Below are positions 13,801 to 25,800 of a stretch of DNA of 64,000 nt, piece after piece (the first letter of the stretch is position 1; the number at the start of each line of letters is the position of its first letter). Origin of the DNA: Sequoia sempervirens. Taxonomy: Eukaryota; Streptophyta; Pinopsida; Cupressales; Cupressaceae. Below the pieces are notes generated by a model, which worked only from the letters and a program-made list of their open reading frames with translations, made no database searches and was not told where the DNA came from. The stretch is taken from assembly GCA_007258455.2 (NCBI GenBank), contig VDFB02193867.1, forward strand, positions 572,421,057 to 572,485,056, written 5' to 3'. The position numbers were made by a program, and so were the translations under genes.

Positions 13801-16800
13801 TGAAGTCAAATTCAAATTGGAAAAAGGGCGCACTTTCTAGAAGCATCTAGAGATTCTCTACTAAGTCTATAAAAGAAGGCCTTCTCTCTTCATTTTATCA
13901 TCTTATGACTTGAGTAATGTTATGCTGCCGAAATGGTATTGGGATTGCTTCGAGGAATGAATGCCTCCTAGCCTTGGCTCGACTTCTTGCTTGAAAGATA
14001 GCAACTAGTGGAGAGTTAGTTTGTAGTTGAGTGGATTTTGTAGTGAGATTTTTGCATTGTAGTAGTTATTTTGCATTTGTAGTTCAATTTCTAGCATGTT
14101 AATGAAGTTCTGGAGTTGCTGATTTAGTATAGCTGCATGTTGTATTTGCTCATAAGTCAAAAAATAAAAATATATTCGTTCTGGGTATTGGCTAGAACCA
14201 TTTCTATGCCCTAGGCGCCCATTTGTGCAAATTTTGGTGATTTATAATGAAGAATCTGATTTTATCTTGTTGGTAGAACATTTCTAGAGGCTGTACCATT
14301 CTGTTCCGCCTGGCAAGTGTTTAGAAAAAAAAATACTTCAATTTGTCAGCTGTTTCTTTGTCTAGTCTTCATTGTCATCATCCTAGCATTCGTTTGCATC
14401 AAGTCTCATGTCATTCTGACAAGTATTGAGTGAGTTGTGAGCATTTTAGTGGATTTTAGGGTTGCTGGTTTTGCATTTAAAGGTGCAGATCTGATTTGAT
14501 CATAATTTTAAATCTGGTTTTTGAGAGAAGAAATCAGTTTGGTATTTCCATTAAGCAAGGAGAATTCTATATCTAAATGCTCGTTGAATTGTTCTAACTC
14601 TATGCTCTTGGCAGGCGAATTCTCTATCATATTGTAAGCTGACAGTAGTACTGGCAGCAGTTCTTAATCTTGCTTAATTATCTGATTTGTAATGCTCATC
14701 TTTACATTCTGTAATTGCCTTGTAATATCTTACATCTCCGCCCTATGGTAGCTCCTTTCCCATTCCGGGTTAGAAAGCACATTCTGGGTGTCGAGTTACT
14801 TTCCGCATTCTAGCTTATTTCCCTTAACCGCATTGTAATTCTTAGCATCTCCGTCATATGGTAGCTCCCATTCCATCTCGGTTTGGAAAGCACATTCTTG
14901 ACGTCGAGTTATTTCAGCTTATTAGTGATAGGGATCCTCTGACCATATGATCGTCCTTCGGGCACATTCTTGGTTAGAGTTTTTGCATAAGCATTTCAAT
15001 TCAGATCCTCTGACCAATGCTCACACCTTGCCCACATCGGGATCCTGTGTACATTCCTTGCTAGAGTTGTTTCAACATCGTTTTGGTTTAGAGCTAACCT
15101 TAATCTGCAAGATTGTTTTAACTTGCAATTGAAAAAGTTGAAAAATTTGGCCTCGAATATTTCAAACCTGCTCAGGATAAGCTTCGAAGGATTTAAAGCA
15201 AAAAGAAAGCAGATTCTCTCAAACCTCATCTTATTTAAAGAGAGCTTTTTCCTTTCATTATTCATTATTGCAGGTTGGCGTCCAAAGGAAGAAGATTTTC
15301 CTTTTTCTCAACGAAGATTTGAAGACTCAAATGACATGCTTTTTCGGTGTTCTTTGTGGTTTCAAGATCCATGAGCAGAGAGGAATGCTTTTTCGTGCTA
15401 CAAACTTCTAGGGCGTTGCTTTTTCAAAGCAACCACTTAGCTTTTTCCATTTCTGATCACATGGGTCTCTTTGCTTTTTCATCCTCTTCAACATTGAGAA
15501 AATTTTCCTTCTTCTAGAAACTGCTTTTTGGCCGCTTTTTTAGGATAGATTTTGCTTTTTCAGTTTCTGAGCATCTGGGTTTCTCCAGAATGTGATTTTC
15601 TACGAAACCCAGGTCCCAACTTTTTTCGGAGAAATTGCTTTTTCAAGGAAGATCAGCATTCTATTTTCAGCAGCACTTTTGTAAGAACTCAACTTCTCTG
15701 ACTGCCAGTGTATGTTTTTGTGTTTCGTTTGGTTTTGCAATTTTTTTGTGTTTTTCAAGGGCTTTTGCTTTTTTTGTATTTTTGCATATAATGAATCAAA
15801 ATGCAAGGCATAAAATGAAATACAGATAACTAGAATAAATGATTACTCCTAAAATATTTATTTTATTTGCTCAATGTTCAGATAGAGTAACTCAATACAA
15901 TCATACCCGGAAATTATAAACTTGCAGCTGCTGTTCACATTTTGCAGCCAAAAAGCAACCTTCAAGCAACCTTCAAGCAACCTTCAAAAATTTGATTCTC
16001 ATCAACTGGCTTGCCTTTTTGCCCTGAACTTGCGTGGTTGGCTTCTTATATGTTGGGTGCCCCTCCTTGATTTTTCTTGAGATTTTATGAAGCCTCTTTA
16101 ACCCAAATCGCCCCCTTTGAGAAGGCCGCCTCCTTGCTGTTGTAGAAACTTGAAATATAACCAGCTGCCCCTCTTGAAATGGATGCCAATGATCTTAAAT
16201 CAATCTGTGATTCGCTGCCTGTCAACACTCCAAGAATCTTTGAAAGATAATACTTTGAAACCCTTCTGTATAATTGCTCCAATTTGCTCAAGTAGAACCT
16301 CTGTGTGAAGCTCTCCAAATTGTCAGATTCAATGGATATTTCACCACCTCAAATGGCTGCAACACTGAAGAATGATCGTTCTCCAATGGCTCGTAAAAGA
16401 CCGAAACCCTTGGCTTCCTCCTCTCAGACAAATTTCACCCAAATCAAGGCTCAATAGAATGAATTAACTCTTTTCCCAAGGAAAATATATATACTCTTCT
16501 CATGAAGTCGATTTCTCCACAAAACGCACATTTTTAATAACAATTAAATGTTATCACTTTTATATCATTAAATATTTCATCTTTTACCTTGGGATGGACG
16601 CCCATATTTAATTACTCAATTGGCCCCCTTTTAATGACACCTAGACCCTCAATTATTAAGTTTAAGTTATAACTTAATAATATCACCTTTTAATTTATTA
16701 ATGTTATTTGAGCCAAATAAACATTAATAACCCCTTAAATACACAATATCTCATCACGCCATCTGAACTACGGGCTAAGCTGATGAATCTCCATAAGACC

Positions 16801-19800
16801 ACATGCCTTGCTAAAAATAGCAAGGGTTCCTCTCTATCAACTTTTGACTTACTATAAATAGTAAGTAGAGCATATGGAGTCTTGGAAGCCTCAAACGAAT
16901 GCCAAGACTGGAAAACACTCAACACTGGAGACGATACAAGCCTCAGAAGACCCTCTATCCAACTTATTAGCCTACGAGGGTCAGAATTGATAGGCTAATC
17001 TCACTGATGACTGATGACTAACTTGGAGGGGACATTACAGTCCCCCCTCCATGAAATTGCTTGTCCCCAAGCAATCTCAACTCTGGGTGCTGCAAGATCT
17101 CCTCACCCTCCCAGGTGGCATCCTCTACCGGTAAATCCTTCCATTTGATCAAGTATTCCCTAATGGTCCACTCGCAACCGGCTCTCTCAAACGTCCAGAT
17201 AGCCTCCTCGCACCTAATCAACTTCATCATCCAAGTATGGGTGGTAACACTGCTGATTTAATCACATGATGTAGAAACCCTTGTTTCCCCCTGTTCCTGA
17301 ATCTGATGTTTTTTGCTTGTTTTTGCGTTTTTGAATGTTTTTGGTTTTTTGCATAAAAATAAAGAAATTGCGATTTTTGCAAGAATTGATATTAAATTCA
17401 ATAAAAATGCTAAACGGCCAATATGGATAGGAAATACAAGATATACTGAAGGCGATTCATTTATTGTTCATATGGACTCAATACAATATAGATCTGATAG
17501 CATGCAACTAAGGAAAAACAATTTTATTGAGAACCTGGTTTTGCTGATTGCAGTCACCAGATTGATGAAGAAAAGGCACGCCTCCCAAAATTATGCTTTC
17601 TCCTTTTGACAGATGCTACACAAAGACTCCCTTGATATTTGCGCCCCTCTGGATGAAGTCAGATGATGAAGTAAGAAGGCGTTTTGCTCTGGAAGCTAAA
17701 GTACGGCTTTGCTGGTATGGTACGGCCAGGTACAAAATTGTACGGCTTGGCAAACAACAACAACTATTAAATAAAGTACGGCTCCCTCAGATGGTCTCCA
17801 GATGTAAAGGAAATAGGCGCCTCAATGTATAAACCCTCTGAATGAATTTTGTAAATCAAACCCTCTGAATAATTTATTATCTTTGATGCTCTGTAACTTC
17901 TTCTGAATGAAGAAATCTGTCAACTGGCAATAAATCAGATGTTATTTCACACCCTCTGAATCGCTCTCACTGGAGATGGCTCGTTCCCCAATGCATTCGA
18001 GACTGAAACCCTAAGTTTCTGTGCTCAGACCAAACTTGATCAATTTTCAATTCACAATAGACATAATGGCTCAATTTCCAATGCAAAACCCTTTATCCTT
18101 TGAAAAGTGCGATTTCCTTAATAATAGGGAATATTAAAAGTTTGAACTTTTTATTCTTTTAATATTTCAATAGTTTCAACTCAAATTTTTAATTATAAAA
18201 TATAATTAAAAATTGGCCCCCTTTCATGATGGGCGACCCCCCCTTCAGCCAAATCACTTAAGTTATAATAAAATATTATAACTTTATATTATAACGCTTC
18301 CACAATTAATATTTAATTAAATCAATTAAATATTAATATCTCTCAATATATACCCGAAGCACAAACCGTCTGAAGCTGATGAACACTGAAGTGATTCTGA
18401 ACGCTATCAATCCATACTGCTAAAAATAGCAGGGGTCCCACACTGAGTGCCAGATACTGCTAAAAATATAACTCAGCAGAAGTGTCCGAATGAGCCCTCG
18501 AACGAAAAGCCAACTGACAACATCGCTTAACCGGGTTGGTATTAAGCCCATCAAGATCTCTATCCATCCTATCACCCCACGTAGGGTCGAGAGAGAGAGA
18601 TAATAGGCTAATTCCTGATTTAACTCAGATGTTCACAAAATGGGGACATTACACATGATGTCCCAACGCCTTTTTGAGGCGTGATACATGGAAAACATTG
18701 TGTACTTTGCTATCTGCTGGAAGATCTAGCTCATATGCTACTTCACCAACACGCCTGATCCTCTGAAAAGGGCCACAGTAGCATGGTTTAAGTTTTTCGG
18801 CACCACTTTTCCTGAGTGTTGACTGGCGGTACGGCTGCAACATCAGATATACCATGTCCCCAACCTCGTAAGATCTCTTAGTCCTTCTCTGATTTGCATA
18901 TTGTTTTTGTTGATTCTGCGCCTTAGTAATATTTTCCTTGAGAGCACTCATAATGTCCTGGCTCTCCTACAACAAATCGCCAGCACTTGGCACTCTACTA
19001 TCGCTCAACAATAGGTCTAGGAAGCTAGGGGCCTCATAACCATATAGCGCCACGAAGGGTGTCATCTGTATTGACATGTAGTAAGTGGAGTTATAACAAT
19101 ACTCACAAAGGTGAATCCACTTAACCCAAGCTTTTTGCTGCCCAGCTATGTAGTTTCTGAGATAACCTTCCATCCATTTATTAACTATTTCCATCTAACC
19201 GTCGATCTGCGGGTGGTAGCTGGTACTTGGAGTTAGCTCAGTCCCACAGAGTTTGAATACCTCCTGCCAAAAGTGACTCATGAACCGATTGTCCCTGTCA
19301 CTAACTACATTCCGAGGTAACCCATGCAGCCTGAACACCTCTCCGAAAAACAATTCTGCCACCTGTGTAGCCGTGTATGTAGCTACAATCAAAAAGAAAC
19401 GGGCATATTTTGTTAACCAATCTACAACCACATATATACAATCTCTCCCCTGGGCTTTCGGCAAGCCCATAATGAAGTCCATGGACAGGCATTCCCACTT
19501 CCTATCGGGAATTGGAAGTGGCTATAGTAAGCCTGTCGGGTAGGTGTGTTGTTTGTTCTGCTAACAAATGGGACACTCTCTAACATACTGAAGAACATCT
19601 GCTTTAAGCCCTTTCCAAGTAAACCTCTCCCTGATCTGCCTGTAAGTCTTGAAATACCCCGAGTGTCCTACAGTGGGCAAATCATGGAAAGTCCTCCGTA
19701 TAATTCTCCTCATCTCTGACCTTGGAATCAAATAGATCTTGCCCTTGTAAATGATGAGCTCATTTACAACTGTATAGCTGCTGTCCTGAACTGTTCCCTC

Positions 19801-22800
19801 AATAATCCTTGATGCCCATGTGTCCTTGGCATACTTCGCCACAATCAAATGCCTCCAATCCTCTGAAATCTGAACCATAGCATTCAAGTGTGGTCGGCGA
19901 GATAAAGCGTCAGCGACAACATTCTGAGAGCCCTTGAAATAGGTAATGTTGAAATCATATGATTGAAGTTTACTAACCCATTTTTGTTGACGGTCTTTAA
20001 GGTCTCGCTGCCCCAAAAAGTGTCAAACTATTATGGTCAGTTTTTATACAAAATTTTCTGCCAATGAGATATTGCCTGAATTTGGCCAAAGCGTGCATTA
20101 TGGCCAACATCTCCTTATCATAAATACTATAATTCCTCTCTGGTCCTCTAAGCTTCCTGCTCTCAAATGCAATCAGGTGTTTCTCCTGCATGAGCATAGC
20201 ACCAATCCCCTCTCCCAAGGTGTCACACTGAAGCTCAAAAGGTTTTGTAAAGTCGGGCAAAGCAAGGACAGGACATGTAGTGATAATTTGTTTGAACCTC
20301 ATAAAACACTCTTGTGCCTCAGGAGTCCATATAAATGCACCTTTTTTCATCAAATTAGTGAGTGGTGTTGCATGACATGAGTATCCGCTGACAAACCGGC
20401 GGTAGAAACCACATAAACCCAAGAATCAGCACAACTGAATGAGATTCTCTGGAGTCGGCCAATCTATTATAGCACGGATCTTATCAGGATCCATTCGCAC
20501 ACCCTCTGCACTAATAATGTGGCCTAAATATAACAGCTTTGTCATGCCAAGCTCGCACTTTGACTCCTTTGCATACAGAGACTCCCTATCCAGAATCCCC
20601 AACACTGTATCCAGATGAGCGAGATGCTCCTCCCATGTCCTACTGTACACCAGTATGTCATCAAAGAAAACAAGTACAAACTTCCTCAACTGTGGCTGGA
20701 AGATTCTATTCATGGTAGCCTGAAAGGTTGATGGCGCATTGGTTAGCCCAAATGTCATAGCCACAAACTCGAAGTGTCCGCAATGGCACCGGAATGTCGT
20801 CTTCTCTATATCCTGCTCCCTAACCCGAATCTGATGATAGCCAAACCTCAAATCAATTTTTGAGAAATGACAAGCATCGTGAAGCTCGTCGATCAGCTCA
20901 TCAATCCGTGGGATAGGATACCTGTTTTTGATGGTCCTCTTGTTTAGCATCCTGTAGTCAATGCACATGCGTAGGGTACCATCTTTTTTTTTAACCAGGA
21001 CCACTGATGTGGCAAATGGTGATTTGCTAGATCTAATGTGACCCATAGCGAGCAGCTCTTTAATGGTTTTCTCTATTTCATCTTTTAGGCGTTTTGGGTG
21101 CCTGTATAGGGTAATCATCATTGGTTTAGCCCCCTCCTCCAGTTCTATGATATGCTCAATACCCATGTCGGGTGGTCTACCTGGTGGGATGTCGCTGTAA
21201 ACCTTTTTGTGCTTAATTCTCAACTCTTGTATATCCAGATGATACTTTGACTTCTATTGCCCCTCCTACAAAGGCATCAATACACACTCGGCTGCCCATT
21301 CAACCATATTATGTCGCATGAGTCTCTCCATTCGCCTGAGTGATAACATCCTGAAACTGCTATCTCTGATGGCTTTCAATATATGAGTTTTCCCATCCAC
21401 CTCAAAACTCATCTCCATCTTACAAAGGTCAAGAGTGAATTTCTCAATAGCATAGAGCCATCTCATTCCCAAGACTACATTTATGTCCCCCATGTTTACA
21501 ACATAATAATCAACCTTAAAGTTATAGTTGTTTAGGCGCATAGGGAGATCCTTAATCATCCTATCACACTTAAGGGTGCACCCATCAGGTACCTTCACCC
21601 TTATTCCTTCAAACTCCTCAATCATGATCCCACGCTTCTCCACAAAGCGTGCATCGATAAAATTATGAGTAGCACCTGTATCCAAGAGAGTGATGACCTT
21701 TTGACCAGCTAGGACACCACGCATCCTAAATGACCCTTCATGTTGGATACTAGTAAGCCGTGCCTCCTGAAGATTGATTTCTACTTCCTTTTCCTCTTTT
21801 TCTGACTTTTCATCCTCTGATTCTTCTTGTCCAGCTTGCTGATCGGAATTTTCAGATACTGAATCTTCATAAAATGCCCACATAACTCGGTTAGCTTTGC
21901 CCTTTGGTCTTAAGGGGCAATCATGATTTGTGTCATAGGGACCTTTGCAGTAAAAACATAGCTTCTTTTTTCACAAATCATTTAGAGTTTCACGATCAAA
22001 TGGAGCTGCTGATTTTCCCTTTTGATCCCCCTTAGAATCTGATTTTTCTTTGCTCTTGGGAAATGTTTTATTGTCCCTAAATTAAGAAGAGCCCTTTGAT
22101 CCAAACTTGCTTGATGACTCGAACTTGCTCGATGGGGCTGCAAGTTCCATACTCCTTGCTTTCTTCATTGCTTCCTACAAGGTCAGTGGATCGAGAGCCT
22201 TTATCCACCCTCGTAATGGCTCCAACAAACCCTCTATGAAGAGTACAACTAGCCTCCTCTCTGAAATATTTGTCATCATCACGGATAACCTCTGAAAATC
22301 ACTAATATAAATCTCCAAGCTACCAATCTACCTAAGTTGTGCCAAGTCCCTGAAATAAACCTCTGGATCCTTTTTATCAAAATGATCAACCAACCTATCC
22401 ACGAACTCCTGATAGGAGGTGATGCGATCATGCTACAGTGTCACCATCCCATGATACCACCAATCATGGGCTGCTCCCTCTAAATGTAACATGGCATACT
22501 TGATTGCTTCTTATTAAGACATGGGACGAAGTGACAAGAAAGTGTCTAGCTTGTGGATCCAAGACTGAGCCGTTAACTTACCACTGCCATCAAAATTGGG
22601 TAATGTGATTTTGCTAGTGGCGTGCTTCAAGTCTTTGTTATGGTTTCGAGGCCTATTCCCTTGTTGAGACCTATAGTATTCAACCTTTGATTGTACAAAT
22701 CAGTCAAAATGCATGCGCTCACGCACTTGTGGTGTCAATAATTGCCACTCATCATTGGCTGACATAACTGCATCAGCATATGATGGATCTTCAGCTTCTT

Positions 22801-25800
22801 CAACATTTTCCTCAACTGACTCCTCTCTCAGGAATGTGGGTCGAGTAGGCTTGTCTGCAGTGCGGGAAGGCACTCTCTACACTCTCCATGACCCAGCTAC
22901 ACTCCTATCATCATCCTAATCCTGGGGCTGTCTCCTACGTAAATTCAACTGTTGTAGAGTTGTTGTGAGCTGCTATAATACCCCAGCTACCTACTGCTAG
23001 CCAACCCGTAAATCTCTCATCTCTATCCTCGTTTCTTCTTTCATTTCTATGTGGACCCTCTTCTGCCCTATCACCCATTTCTACTTCTAGTTCTACTGCA
23101 AATGGATTATCCTCTTGCCAATTCTCCTTTGGCTCTGCTTTTTTGCGTGTGTAGTATCCGTGGTGACTTTTCACGTGACCCTTTAACCCTCCAGGATGGC
23201 AGGATTACGGCTCTGATACCAATGTAAGAACTCAACTTCTCTAACTGCCAGTGTATGTTTTTGTGTTTCATTTGGTTTTACAATTTTTTGTGTTTTTCAA
23301 GGGTTTTTGCTTTTTTTGTATTTTTTTGCATATAATGAATCAAAATGCAAGGCATAAAATGAAATACAGATAACTAGAATAAATAACAACTCCTCAAATA
23401 TTTATTTTATTTGCTCAATGTTCAGATATAGTAACTCAATACAATCATACCCGGAATTTATAATCTTGCAGCTGTTGTTCACATTTGCAGCCAAAAAAGC
23501 AACCTTCAAAAATTCAATTCTCATCAACTGGCTTGCCTTTTTGCCCTGAACTTGCGTGGTTGGCTTCTTCTATGATGGGCGCACCTCCTTGATTTTTTTT
23601 TGAGATTTTATGGAACCTCTTAACCCAAATCGCCCCCTTTGAGAAGGCCGCCTCCTTGTTGTTGTAAAAACTTGAAATATAACCAGCCGCCCCTCTTGAA
23701 ATGGATGCCAATGATCTGAAATCAATCTGTGATTCGCTGCCTATCAACACTCCAAGAATCTCCAAAAGATAATACTCTAAAACCCTCTAAATAATTGCTC
23801 CAATTTGCTCAAGTAGAACCTCTGTGTGAAGCTCTCCAAATTGCCAAATTCAATGGATATTTCACCACCTCAAATGGCTGCAACACTGAAGAATGATCAT
23901 TCTCCAATGGCTCGTAGAAGACTGAAACCCTTGGCTTCCTCCTCTCAGACAAATTTCACCCAAATCAATGCTCACTGAATGAATTAACTCTTTTCCCAAG
24001 GCAAATATGTATACTCTTCTCAAGAAGTCGACTTCTCCACAAAAAGCACATTTTAAGAACAATTAAATGTTATCACTTTTATATCATTAAATATTTCATC
24101 TTTTACCTTGGGATGGGCGCCCATATTTAATTACACAATTGGCCCCCTTTTAATGACGCCTAGACCCTCAATTATTAAGTTTAAGTCATAACTTTAAAAT
24201 ATCACCTTTTAATTTATTAATGTTATTTGAGCCAAATAAACATTAATAACTCTTTAAATACACAATATCTCATCACGCCATCTAAACTGGGGGCTAAGCT
24301 GATGAATCTCCATACGACCACATGCCTTACTAAAAATAGTAAGGGTCCCTCTCTATCAACTTTTGACTTACTATAAATAGTAAGTAGAGCATACGGAGTC
24401 CTAGAAGCCTCAAACGAAAGCCAAGACTGGAAAACACTAAACTCTAGAGACGATACAAGCCTTAGAAGACCCTCCATCCAACTTATTAGCCTACAAGGGT
24501 CAAAATTGATAGGCTAATCTCACTAATGACTGATGACTAACTTGGAGGGGACATTACAACTCTCCACTTAAAATCAAGAAATAAATTAGCTTCTTCACAG
24601 ATGTGGACGAGGTTGAAAACAGCAATCATCTAGAAGCTTTCTTTCCGTTTTCTTTCTATTCTCGTCTCAATTCTTATCTACTTTGTGAAGAAGAGAAAGA
24701 AAACAAAATTGTAATAGTTGGTATTTCCTATTTTCATGCTTTCTTAAGATGGATAGATGTTATTTTCTTTAGTTTTAGAAATAAAGCTTGCTTGCTGAGC
24801 AAGCCTTAGTTGTAAAAGGAAGGAGATTTTAGGGTTCCCTACTCCTCTGCTTGTCTATAAATAAGAGCAGCCTTGCTCATTTATTTTCAATGATTATTGT
24901 GATAGCAAATTGCAAGCCTATAATGCTGCAAGTTGTTATTCAATGTCAGTTCACTTTGTGTAAGAGCAAGTTTGCAAGCCTCTTTAGCTGCAAGTTCTTG
25001 TTCAGTGCATGTGTTTTGTGTCAATGTATTATGTTTTGATGGCTAAACTGTAACCCTATTTTGCTACAATCCTGCTGTCCCAGAAGTGTAATCTCTTGTT
25101 CCTGAAATTTGAGAAAATAAAGTCTTGTGCCTCGCTTTTGTCGTCATGGATGTCCCGACAAGTGCCCCCTACCTGGTTGTGACGTGAGGTCTCCGTCTCG
25201 AAGCGTTTGCCCAAATTTTTAATGGTCCGTGGTCTTCTTCAAGTGGAGGATCATCTCCGATGCCCCCTTAACGCTAAGAGGGGTGCCGTTCACTACCAGT
25301 CCGGGCTTTTGGTGCAACGGTAACTAACTTGGTATCAGAGCCGGAGGTCTCGAGGTCGAGACTCGCGGAGCGTGGTGGGCTGTGATGTCCCGATGCGGGC
25401 CCCTATCGGAAGGTGACGTAGGTCTGTCCGGAAGGCTCTGCCCACGGTTCTGGTCTCGGGCGGAGTACCTATCCCTCGGGACGCCCCTTAACGCTTAAGA
25501 GGGGTGCTTATTCACTACCAACCGCTTTTGGTGCAACGGTAACTAACTTCAGAGAAACCCCTGTTTCCCCTTGATTCTGATTCTGACTGTTTTTTGTTTG
25601 TTTTCTGAAGTTTTCGGTTTTTTGTGATTTTTTGAGCAATAAGAGATAATGCGATTTTGCAAAGAATTGATAATAAATTCAATATAAATCATACAACTCT
25701 GTAAACTATGAAATCTATTGAGAATATAGATGCCAGACTATTTATTATTCTTTTGAGATGAATACAACGAAGATCCAATTACATGCAAGTAAAAAGGCAA

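Larger units (their letters stand above)
15680..24558 (-). mobile_element. Ty3/gypsy chromovirus, decayed full-length copy
   Basis: LTRs at 23223-24558 (5') and 15680-17039 (3') begin TGTAATGTCCCC and end GAGTTCTTACA on the minus strand. The initiator-Met primer site lies at 23221-23209 and the purine tract GGAGGGGGGAC at 17050-17040. Flanks are ACTTT (15675-15679) and ACTCT (24559-24563), a 5-bp duplication with one change. Order on the minus strand: gag, CCHC, protease, reverse transcriptase, RNase H, integrase, chromodomain, as in the chromovirus (Tekay/Del-like) branch. Several stops and a frameshift make it inactive. A solo LTR sits between integrase and chromodomain. Confidence 0.93.

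Noticed and set aside
25325..25380. Possible tRNA gene
   Set aside because: A-box- and B-box-like motifs and a primer-site-like sequence exist, but no cloverleaf with anticodon stem could be drawn.
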